Shown in pieces: positions 38,717-50,826 of a stretch of DNA of 64,000 nt. The DNA comes from Thamnaconus septentrionalis (Eukaryota > Chordata > Actinopteri > Tetraodontiformes > Monacanthidae). Numbering within the stretch: position 1 is the stretch's first letter; each line of letters begins with the position of its first letter. The position numbers and the translations under genes are program-made. The stretch is taken from the NCBI GenBank assembly GCA_009823395.1, contig CM020509.1, forward strand, positions 9,914,001 to 9,978,000, given 5' to 3'. Under the pieces are notes generated by a model. The model did no database searches, was not told the DNA's origin, and worked only from the letters and a program-made list of their open reading frames with translations.

Positions 38717-40347
38717 CTGGCACACAACGCAGACAACACAGCGGCCGTCACCGCCAATCGCCGGTCGCCTTGGTTCCCTCTGACGTCACCAAAAGTTACT
38801 GCGTAGATACTTAGTAACCACGCTGAGGTGACTCAGCACCTCCCGGCGTCACTTACTGGGATATTAACAAGAACGTGGAATCATAAACTAATCTCAGGAG
38901 TTGGACCCTTTTCCCCATAACTCCTCCATGAACTTGGTTCCTCAGGTCAAAGTACAACTGGACTGGTGAGGAGGGAAAAACCAGATTGGTCAGAGACAGC
39001 TGGAAAAAAAAAATCTAATCCCGTGTTATTTTCTGCTCTTCCGTTACTAAGTATCTACTGGATTAAGAGGAGAAGCGAGCGGGTGTTTTTGACGGAAGTG
39101 ACTCACTCCTGCGGTTGTGGCGGCTCCTCTGGGAGTGAGACTGGGGGTCCGGGCTGCTCCTCCCCGACCCGTGTCCTCTGAGCTCACGGACGCCCTCTGC
39201 TGTTTGCTGGAGAGAACAACACACATCACCAAAAAGCTGAGCGCTGCCGTGTGAGCGCATACAACGTCATTCTCAGAGAATAATTCTGTCCCGTCTTCTC
39301 TTGCATCACTATTGACCACTCAGACACCGGCAGGACAACAACAGCAGCAGCAGAGGAGCCGTGTGCACGTGTCTGGGATCACAATGTGTCAGCACAAGCA
39401 GCCAGGAAAAAAATAACATAGATATTTGGCTGACCTGCAATTAAAAGCCCCATATTGCACTCTTTCTTGCATAATTCAAAATCCCCAGCAAACTGTTGAA
39501 TTCTGGAGAGACAGCCTTGGTTTTAGCTCTGTGCAATAAAGCCAATTGATCATTTATGAAACATTCCATGTGGATTATAAATTGGCTGGTGAGCCGCATG
39601 GTCACTCAGCCCTCTGAGAGGCAGCAGTGCCCTTTATGACATCACAAGGGACATAATTTTTTTAGCACACATTTTTTGAAAAGTGGGGCAAGCAAAAGCA
39701 GCAATTGATGGATTTTTTTTTTGATGATTATGATTAGAGAGTATTGATAAAGTGACTTTTGCATATGAGACCTTTAATTTCAGAGTAGTAATGATAGACT
39801 GCCTGACTAGTCTCAAAACATCATCTTAAAACCAGGTGCCATGGAGAAAACAAAGAAGCCCAATGGAATGGGAAGCTCCTTCCCCCTTCGTCGCATGCCA
39901 ATGGCAAAGCCAAGATGCAGAAATACTGTCAGTATTTTTGTCTTGCGTTTTTCGAAGATGACATGACTCGCAGCAGCCGCTGCGATCACAACTGATCTGC
40001 GGTGGGTGAGAGGGTCAGTTATGGACCAGGATGGCGGTCAGTATCAGAAGGAAGGAGGGGGAGCGGAGGGGTTTCAGAGTCATGCCAGGGCGACGCGAGC
40101 CAGGCTGAGTTTACCACTGAGCATTAGGGCAGGTCAGTGGCGCTGAGGGTGGAGGCGGGGCCGAGGCCGGGCACGCTGCCTGGGGCTTCGGGGGCGGGGG
40201 CTTCGGGAGCGCAGGCACAGAAAGACGTCAGCTGACAGTGAGACAAAGTCCAGCCCCGGCAGACACCCCCGGGGGCGGGGGACCCCTCTGGACGGACGCA
40301 TGCCCCTGCAGCTGGGGACGGGAGGCAACCAGATAGCTGTGGGCGGG

Positions 40348-40390
<43 letters not shown>

Positions 40391-43300
40391 GGTGTAGCCT
40401 CCAGTCGCACCTCTAACACTGCACTGCTAACGAAGCTAACAAGGCCAGCAGCCCACCTACTGACCTCTCAGTGAGCGTCTGAGGAGGCGACACGTGTCCG
40501 ATCATCTGACCGTGTTGGTAGACTTCATCTGAGGAGGGAAAAGAATTGGAATTTCACTTTCCAATAAAGTTTAAAATTCTAAAAAAAAAATAAAACAAAA
40601 AAAACAAAAAAAACTTCTTATTCTTGAGCATGTATTTATTTAAACTTGCATAAAAAATTATCTTTGATCTTTTTGGACTCCAACCTTAGGAAGCAACAAA
40701 CAAAGAGCATATGTATGTGCGTGCATGCGTCTATTGTCAGACCTCTGAGCAGCTTCTGCTGGTTGGTCAGGATCCTGCGAAGCTCGCTGAGCCAGGCCAT
40801 CTTCACTTCCACTGTGGGAGCCTGAGACGCAGCAGGAGACACAATAAATACATCTCCTGAATATCAAAATCGCAACATTTCAGCTATTTCTCTTCAAAAT
40901 ATGTTTTCATTCAATCACGAACTTCTATCATTGAATGTCTGGTTTCATCCAAGGACCAGACACAAATCCAAAGTTTTTATTTTTATTTTACTGTGATGCA
41001 ATTTACAATGAAGAATTTACACAAATTGCAGCTACTCCTACATTAAGCTAAAACTATTGCAAATGTTCGCTCTCCTCACCTGAACCACGTACACTTCCTC
41101 CCTGCCACTGTACCAGATCTCAAACTTCTTCACATCCCCCTTGACGTTCTCTGTGATCCCCACCGCAGTCATCTGCCAAGACACACACACACACACAGCC
41201 AGCCTTACATCATGTAACACATCTGTCCCGACACACGCTGGCACCCCTCCGCTGCGTGGCTTCATCCTGCCTGCATCCTCAATAATAAATCAAGAGCAGC
41301 AGCAGCTGCTGCTGCTGCGGCGGCGCTGGTGCGACTACGCTCGCCGCAAGTCAAGAGGAGAGAAGAGCTGCAGGAGCGCTGCCAGCAGGGCCTTGCACTG
41401 CCGTGCACGTTTAGGGGTTGTGCATCACCTGCAGGTCATTGCATCGCTGCAAGGACGCAACGTAAGCTCAATTCAAATGTGTTCAGCGGAGGGATGCCAG
41501 GTATGTCAGCAGCTCTTTGGCAAAACATTCTCCCCAAAAAAGGTGGAAGATTAAAAGGATGATAGTAAGATGCAGAAAAATAAAATGTGTATTTGTAAAG
41601 TCAGATCTAATCAGTAGACTTGAAAATACAACAGATTGAGGTGAAAACAGCATAAAATGTTTTCTCGCTGCACTACATTCTGTTATAAAGTCACATTAAA
41701 CGACCTTGAAAAGGAGGAAAGAAAGAAAAAGGCAGGATGGAAAGTTTTTAAATCACAAAAGTAGTGTTTGATATTTTCATCTCCGGTATTTTTAAAAAGA
41801 AAGTGTTGAAGTGACACATTTTAGTGCATGTGTAGCACAGACAAGCCTGAGTTGAACACCACGCAAGACCAGAATGCACAGCAGCCAGTGACCCACAAGC
41901 AGGATATCAAACCGAGGGGGAAAAAAAATATTTATTTAAAAGCCTCCTCGCACTGTTCTTCCCAAGGGGTCAAGCAGCGGCTTTCTTACAAAAAAAGCGC
42001 ACACACAAGCGCAGTACCGACCTTCAAACAGTGTTTGAAGCTGTAGGACGGCGTCTTGTCGCAGCCGTCGCCGTGCTCCTCCCTGCGCTTGCACAGCAGC
42101 AGGGCCCTCTCGTACAGGAAGAGGTGGCGCTGCATGGGCTTGAAGCGAGCTAGCTCCTTCATGCGGGTGGGACCCCTCTTGTGGCTGAGCCACACGCTGA
42201 AGGAGCCCTGCATCAGCACGCGGCCCAGCTCACAAATGTCGCCCTGCCGGGGGAAAAAAAAAGGTTGAAAAGTTCTTCTTCTTCTTCATCAGTTTCCACC
42301 CAGACCCACAATTTGGACGCAGTCGCCGTTAAAGGACCTCGTATCCCGTGATGGCGATCTGATGCATGGAGTCGTTGACTGACTTGAGCAGGTCCAGCAT
42401 CGCCGTCAGCGCCCCCTGCAGTTCAGACGTGCCCTTGCAGTCTGTGCTGTATTTGAGAAGCTCCTGAGGAAGACGTGAGCAGGCCGGAGGTTAGAAAACA
42501 CGACAGCGAAGACGACACAAAAGCAAATCAAAATTCTTTGTATGGGAATCTAGAGTTTCAAATTAAAAGTCATAATGTGCTTTGTGTGTTTTTGACAAAA
42601 ACAACTGCTAGTCACTAGTTTGAAATTAGAAATTTGAAAGGCACGATTACTGAATGTTTCCATCATGTTCCCGAGTTGCATAAATTTGAGAATTCCTTCA
42701 GGTCAAGTGCACTCATATTTTTGTTACCTTATTATCTTCGCTCAATATACATATTTTGTTAAACTTTTTTGACCCCAGAAATTTCTATGTAACTCTACTA
42801 TGAGCTGCAATTGTTTCTGTCTTCAAGTGTTCAGTCCTACAGAATCATGTAGCTTCATCTGACCTTGAGCAGCAGCTGGTATTTGGTGAGTCGCTGGACT
42901 GGTTTCAGCAGGTAGGAGTCCAGGCCCAGTTTGTGCTCCAGCTTTTTTTGACACTCCTACACAGCGGGAAAAGAGGGTTTGAGTCATGTGTATCACAAAT
43001 CAGTGTGTAGATTCTAAAACTAAAGGGACATAAGGAGCTCTAAAGCGTTTCGGTGCAGAATGGACGGAATTAGTCTACATTTCTGGGCCACAAAAGGCCT
43101 TTGAGACAAATATTCCGGGGCTGATGGCAGCAGCTCCCACCCGAAGGCCCGACCTGCCCTGGTCAGGAACAATACGTCTATCCAGTTTCTGCACTCACAC
43201 ACAAACTCACACACACAAACTCACACAGCACAGGGTCGATTTAGCTCGACGATGATATGCAGGAAAAGAGGAATCAGACCTGGAAGAAGGAAGAGTCGGA

Positions 43301-44133
43301 GAACTGTCTCCACAGCGCCTCCGAGCGCGGCTTATTCTGACAGTAGCACTCGTACATTTGGAAGCACTCTTTCTGAGGAGACAAGAAAAGGGGAAAAAAC
43401 TGTAAAGAAATGGCACAAAAATCACAAACTGATCACCACCCCCTAAAAAAAAGCAAATCATCTCACCCGTTTCAGGAAACAGGCTCCAACTCTTTCCGGG
43501 CATTCCAGGCATCCTTCCAGGTCCTGAAGGAAAATCCTGGATGCCAGGATGTAACAATTCAACCAACAAGCACAACACTTAGAATCCCTCATAGTCTAAT
43601 TATTTATCTAATTATTTATTTAATACAATAATGTTTATAATTCAGGATCATCTTTACAAATATGTTACTCAATGGAAGATTTTGTCTTTTTTGGTCTGAT
43701 ATTCTAATATTCTGTGATCTCATGATCAATATCCTAAAAACAAACATAGTCTCACTGATTTAACCAGAACACATTAACTTTGGCTGCTGCGATACCAAAC
43801 ACCAATGGCAGCGAACCAGCAGTCATGCTTCTATTTCACTGCTTGCCTGCTGTGGAAGTTGTAAATCTCGGGCATGTTTCCAAAGAGAATGTCCCTCTTG
43901 CTGCGCAGGATCAGCGGCAGGAGTCCCGACAGAGCCGGGTTGTCCATCTCCGCCCGGTAACCCTGACACACAATGACAACATGAAAATAATACACAGAGG
44001 TGCCCCAACAACAATAAAGTGTTTTTTCATTGCAGGTCATTTCTCACCAGCAGAATCGACAGCAGCTCCTCCACATAGATTCTTTCCGTCTCTATGAGTT
44101 CCCTCATCACGTGACTGGAACACATGCATGCAT

Positions 44134-44194
<61 letters not shown>

Positions 44195-47100
44195 GGGTAA
44201 GAGAGGGCCAGAGGGTGTCATTAGCGCCAAACAAAGAGAATCACTAGTGAACAACTTCAAGAGCAGAAGTGAGGACAAACAGCCTCCTCCTCTCTTCCTC
44301 CTCCCCCTCCTCCTCCTCTTCCTCCTCCCCCTCCTCACCGCTTCAGCTGATCGGGGCTGTCCTCTCCCTCCACACCATAGGACACACAGCTCCGACTCTC
44401 CTGGTAGTCGTGAATCACCTCTATCTGAAAACAGAGATGGACGGCCCTCAATCTGAAAGCTGGCTTTCCACAGAGAGAGAAGGAAAGTGCCTGAGTGCAC
44501 ACGACTGCACCAAGACGGCACGGTGAAGGTCTTCTGAGAAGAGCGAGGTGCTTTACTGCTGCTTTACTGAGGTTGGGTTGGGGTATGTATTGTGTTCTTA
44601 CCTTCTTAGGGTTGGGACTCTTTCGGGATGCTCTCTTTCCGGGAAGGGAGAGGTCAAAGGTGAACTTCAAACTGTCACCTGTTTAAAAGCAAACACCATT
44701 AGCAAGAATCAAAGGTGTGTGAGAGATTCAAGCAAAGATGTAGCATATGAATGTATATTTGGGTGACAACTTGTAACCTTTGACAATGTGTTAAAAAAAA
44801 AAGTGAACTGAATGATAACAAGATGCCTCATTTGATGCTGCAGCCTGGAGACAGTATGTGAAGATCTGTCAAGCTGTTTGAACGGTCAGTGCTCTTTTGA
44901 TCCCACCCTCAGCCCAGCGTGCACATAGTGCACGTACGTGCACTACGTGCTCTTGTGCGGACTCACTGGTTAGAATCCATCAAAAATAACCACGTTTCCC
45001 TTCATCTTCTTCCTCAAAGGCCTGGTGTATTAACAGGGTGAGGCAGTCATTCATATTCTATCACTGGTCGTTTTCTCACTCGGGTTCATATCACGGAGGG
45101 AGGGGATGAAAACATTTACAGGCATGAACGGACGTGACGCCTGTTTATTTCTGTCCTATACACTTAGACAACAGCACAAGAGATGCCTGCAAATAGAAAC
45201 TGGCGTGCCGAGTAACACATATACCGTAGTATTAATTGGGTTCTGCTGCTCTATCCTGCTGGCTCTGCTCTGCGCGTCCTCCCTGGAGACACAGTGGGAG
45301 ACGAGAGCTCCTTTAATGTACACGAGCCTGACGTGGATCATAGCAGCTGCAGCGACTAATAGAGCAGTCAGATATCTCCCAGCAGACTGATTATTCCGCT
45401 CTATCGCGGCTACGGGCTCCTGCTTTGTAGAAAGGTGGGCCGCAAAACCCCAAAAGCCGAACCAGGAACACCTTTAGGCCCCGTCAGTGGGACCCTGTGA
45501 TGTGTTAATGCAGCCACGGTGCTTCAAGGAAAGATTCTGGGCGGTGGGGGAAGGGGAGGGGGTCTGTTGCCAGGCCTGGGGGGGGACTAAAAGACCCCAT
45601 ACCGGGCCTGGGAAACGAGGGGAGGAGGGTCAGAAAGGAATTATGGTTTGCAGAGAGCCAACTGTCGCGCATGTGCGAATGAAAAGGCACAGCTAGTTTC
45701 TATTAAAACCTTATGAACGTGTGTGTGTGTGTGTGAGAGAGAGAGAGACACAGAGAGAGTACCGTGCTTCGGGGAGAAGAGCGGGGACTTGGAGCGCGGG
45801 GGGTTTTCAGGCCGAGGGGCCACCAGCTGGACGGGCCGAACGTGCTTGTCAGCCAGCTTCCGTAGACACGACTGTCGGTTCTGGATCATCTGCTGAACGG
45901 CTGCGTGCTTTTCAAAGGTCTCCGCTATCTGGGCCTGGCAGAGACAGACAGGCAAAACCGGAACTGGGACAAGGAACAACAAGGTTGTAATGCATACATG
46001 TGTCCCATAATCCTACTGACGAGATAAGCATTGATAGAATTGTTTTAACCATTAAATTGATGACATTCTCTCATTTTTGAAAAACATTTCTGAGGTTATT
46101 TTGTTGAATTTTATTATTTATTATTTATTTATTATTTGTTGAATTCTGATTTATGTGGAAGGGTGCAACATTGTAATACATGCTGTGTTTTTCTCAGGTT
46201 CAGGCTTCTGTGTTGCTGGATCAGGTCTGTATTTCTTTCATCTATTTATATTTCTGTTCTGTATTTGTATTTATTCCTTCGTGACAAACTGTCTGTAGCA
46301 CTCGCACTCGAACACAAAATTCCCCATCACTTCAGTTAAGTCTAACATATCTCATTAAAACACATATTGCTTTATACCTTGTTGCATTGCAGTACAATTA
46401 AAGTAATTTGCTTTTCCTACCCTTAGAACGGTTCTGATATATATAAGAAGAAAGAGCAAGGGTCTTGCTCCTAGTTAGCTGCCATCTTTTCAGTGGCCTA
46501 AATACAAAATGTGCTGTCAGGCTTCCTTAAAATCTTTTACACACTGGACCTTTAAATCTACTGGATGATGTGCAATTTTTTTTTAAACATTCTCAAATTC
46601 ACCCGATGTGAAACACTGCTGCTTGTGCCGACCTGCAGCTGGGGTGTGATGATGGCTTCGTACTCCATGGCCAGGACGTCGGTCCCGGAATTCAGCGTGG
46701 ACGGCGCCCCCTCCAGGAACCTCTCAATCTCCCTCAGGGCGGCCTGGGCTTCCTCCTTGGACTGCAGCTTGTCCACCAGCTGATTAGCCAGCAGATACGC
46801 TCCGTCATCGCACCAGGTTTGTGCCTGTGTGGTGATGGAGGACAACATCTAACAAACAACCAACCAACCAGCGACGCTGCAGACGCTACCTGTCGGAGGC
46901 AGAGCAGCAGCTGGTGCGTCTGCAGCAGAAGGGCGTGTTTGGCCTGCAGGGCGGCGTCCAGCGTGTCGCAGAAGTGCCGCAGCTCGTTGCACCGCTGCAT
47001 GATGAGCGCCACTGCGTAGTGGTGGGCGGCGGACAGCTGGTGTCCGTGGAGGACGATGATCTGCGCTCGGGCCATCACCTCCTGGCGGAGGAGCAGAGGA

Positions 47101-50100
47101 GGAACCCCTTCAGCACCCTAAGCCAAGCAGCAGGTGCCGGGATTTGCAAAATATCAGGTGGGTGACCGACCTGCGCGCTGGACTCCAGAACGTCCAACTT
47201 GTTCAGGGCCTGTTCTGCTTGAGGCAGGTTGTTGACTGAGGTCACTAGCTCCCTCTCCTGGGCAATCAGATGCTTCAGACACAGCTCCATCTGTGTAGAA
47301 GACACACATTTATCGCATAGAAACATGAAAAAATTGTAACATGAGCCTGATTTAACATAGACTTAGATTTTTTTTTAACCTCTGAAAGTAAAAACACAGG
47401 CCACAACAACACGTATGCAAGGAGATGAGAGAAAAAGCATCCTGACCTCCTGGAAGCTTTTCTCATATTTCAGCAACTGCTGGTACTGATGGAGTTTCAA
47501 GCGATGCTTCTCGAAGAAGCCGTCAAACGCCGACTCCATGTCTCTGAGCTGAGCAAGGAGCCTGTAAAATAAGAAAATGTTCCGTTCAGAAAAAACATGA
47601 AAAGCGATGAGGTTCTCAGGAGGAAGCGACCTGAGGACGTCTCACTCACCTCTGTACCGTCTCCCAGTCCATACGGACGTCCCACTGGGCCTCGTCCTCC
47701 ATCCCTGAGATCTCCAAACTTAAGAGAAGATGACGACCCTCCTTTGACACCGACTTGATTGCATCCTGTCAAAAAAGAAAGAATGAAAAATAGGTTAATG
47801 GAATCATAATAAGGTGACGACAAAACCAACCGCCTAATTTTTCTTGAAACGGTGACATTGAGCATGACGCGTGTTTCTCAACATCTGTAGGACCTTACTT
47901 TGAGTTTCTTGTACTTTTCCGTGTGCGCCTGCAGGAGACGTTCGATGGCTTTGCCCTCGTCAGGCAGCTCCGCCTCTGCCAGCTCAGTGCCGAAGCTCTG
48001 CAGCATCTGTGCAATGTCTTTGACCGTCACGGCAAAACTTTCTATGGCCTGCAGAGGAGAAGAAAAAGCACCTCAAAGTATATTTGTGAAAGAACCATTG
48101 CAGCATTAACTGTGGCAATGCGACAGCGGTTCGCTGGAAGCTTACTGTTCGCAACACTATCCAGTCGCTGTGACAGTAGTCTAAAGTGCCCCCAAACTCT
48201 GACGTCAGCTGGTTCTCATCAATGTAGCGCAGGAGGTCTGTGACGGAGCTCAGCATCACCACCTAGAGGTGCAACAAAAGGACACTGGACTTTTTTCACA
48301 TTGACTTACAATTTAGAATGTAAAACTTTTTTTATAAACTGATTAAAAAATATATTTGTATATATCTATATCTTATACATATCTATTCACACTACATATA
48401 TATATGAATATATGCTGTATGTCTGTATATATGTATATATATTTGTGTATTGCTGTTGTTGCTCTCCTGCTTGTTGTTTTATGAGACCAAAGACAAATTT
48501 CCACATTGTGGACAATAAACTAACTATATATATCAGCAAATATATACATATATATATATACACATACACATACATGTATATATGCATATACATACATTCA
48601 CATATGTACAGACACAAACAGGAAGGCAGATATAGACGCACAGACAAATACACACAGCATAATTCAGTCTTTGTAAATTTCAAAATCCAAACACAGTGAG
48701 TAACTTTGCTGAAGGCGGTTGCCAGATAAAAACCCATTTGGAATCACAAGCATGCACCAAGGCTGTTTCTAATGCTCACATTCTGAAGAACTTCTGCCCT
48801 TTGCCCAGAATTCAGAAAAACACAACCAACGCAAAAACATCCCGCACTATTACTATTACTAACGTGATTATAATTATTATTTTACAATTAAAAAAAAATA
48901 AAAAAAATAAAATAAAAAAGTGCTTTGGCTGAGTCCTCCAGTTCAGTATTGCACAGTGCACAGGAACGAGCCTGGTACCTGGTGGTGATGTGGGACATGT
49001 TTGGTAACTGAGGGGGAGCTGCCTTACTGGCATCTTGAGCATGAAGTCCTCCTGGCTGAAGCGGAAGCCGATGTCGGTGACGGTGCGGTGGAAGAAGCTG
49101 GTGGGTCGAAGCACCAGGACCAGGTGAAGGTTCCCGGGGAAGGAGGCCTGGGAGAAGGTCAGGAGAGGTTGGCTTTCGTGTCGAGATGTCAGCGGAAAAC
49201 TGGGCTCATCGCAGGGAGTGTAATGCTGATTTTGCAGAGTTCGTGAAGACACTGTGCGTTTGTGAGTGCAATTTTTACCAAAGGATTTGGTTGTCTGTTT
49301 TGGTGTATTGTCCAGAAAATGTTGTAATGCCACAATTGCACTGTGATCTATCTATCTATCTATCTATCATCTGTCTTTTCTCTCTTACTGTCTATCAAAT
49401 TATTTCCCATTAATCATCAATCAATCAATCAATCGGTTTATTATTTATCGTCTACCTTCTATCTATTGACTGTCTATCCATTGACTTTCTGTCTCTCTAT
49501 TTACTATACATCCACTTATTTATTATTTATTTCTCACATTCATCAACTCATGCAAAAAACATTAAACACAAGTTATCATTATCCAAGCACGGATAGATTC
49601 TCCAAGGATCAGTCACCTTTAACATGTTACCTGATTGCATCACATTTTTTCTCTTTTCCCTTCTTTTTTGAAGAAAAACACATGTAATGATACAAATGAT
49701 CCAACTGTATGGGACCAATAGCCCCGGGACTGCTGCAGATTCAGTGTCATGCACGGAACATGAAGCCACCTCTGACATTCACGCGCCCTGACTGCGCTAG
49801 CAGGTCGCCACCTCCAGCCTCACGTTTCGGGATGAGCATGCAAGAAAAAGCCTGACATGGCTGTGCCCAGCAGGGTCCCTCACTCAGACAGCAGACAACC
49901 ACTGGCATGACGAAGCAGAAGCCGCACCGCAGTGCCTCCCTATATCCCCCCCGGCCCCACCTCCTCCCTGCAGCCTCAGCCGCTGCCGCATGCGACCCGC
50001 CCGCCACCAAACGCGAGAAACTTCACGCCAAACTCTCGGCGCGGCGGATTAAAAAGCTACGGAGGTCGACTCGTACCGGGCTCCGCTGGATCTTCGGCAG

Positions 50101-50757
50101 CCCCCGCCGGTGCGAGCGGTCAGCCACGGGATCAGACGACATGTCGGCTAAATGCTACGGTTCCCCCTCAGTCAGGACGGAGTTCGGCGCCAGGCTGATC
50201 CGGGCACCGAGCGGCTCCCTGGGGCTGCCTGATCCCAGCCGACCCGCTCCTCCTCCTCCACCTCCTCCACCTCCTGCTGCTGCTGCCTGAGGGCGGCAGC
50301 GCTGACTGCACCGGTTCTCCTTCTTCCCTCCACCTCCCTCCCTCCCTTTACATCCTCTCCTCAGCAGCAACCCGCGTCATCGCACAATATCTGCTTACTC
50401 ACACTTCTGCTGCTGCTGCTGCTGCAGCGGGATGCGGGCGCAGTGTCCGGGCTGCGACCCCTTACACTTCACACTACGCAAAACACATCAGCCTGCCATT
50501 AACCAATTAGTGACGCGTTAAAAGAAGAAAAAAAAAAAAAAAAAGTCAGTTTGGTCCAAGGGGCGGTTTCCCTCAGCACCATGGACAGCTCCAACATAGA
50601 GGTGCATCATATTTTTTCATTTATCTGTCGTTACCGCAGTCAACAAGAGCTTGAACTTACTGCTATCCTGGCAAGTGCCGTTTTGATGGAAGCCCATGTG
50701 TCCAGTCTTCGGTCTAAAATGATGATGAACTTTACGCCAGGTTGCCTTGCTCTGCGG

Positions 50758-50826
<69 letters not shown>

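Noticed and set aside
40134..40328. Minus-strand Arg/Pro-rich open frame with an acceptor-like ccgtccccag, as a possible extra mcf2 exon
   Set aside because: Exon 25 joins exon 26 directly in phase, no good donor was found in a usable frame, and the sequence is GC-rich low complexity.
44027..44521. Minus-strand open frame of 164 codons across the mcf2 DH start
   Set aside because: It reads through the intron with a CA/CG microsatellite; only 44048-44114 and 44339-44424 are coding by splice sites.
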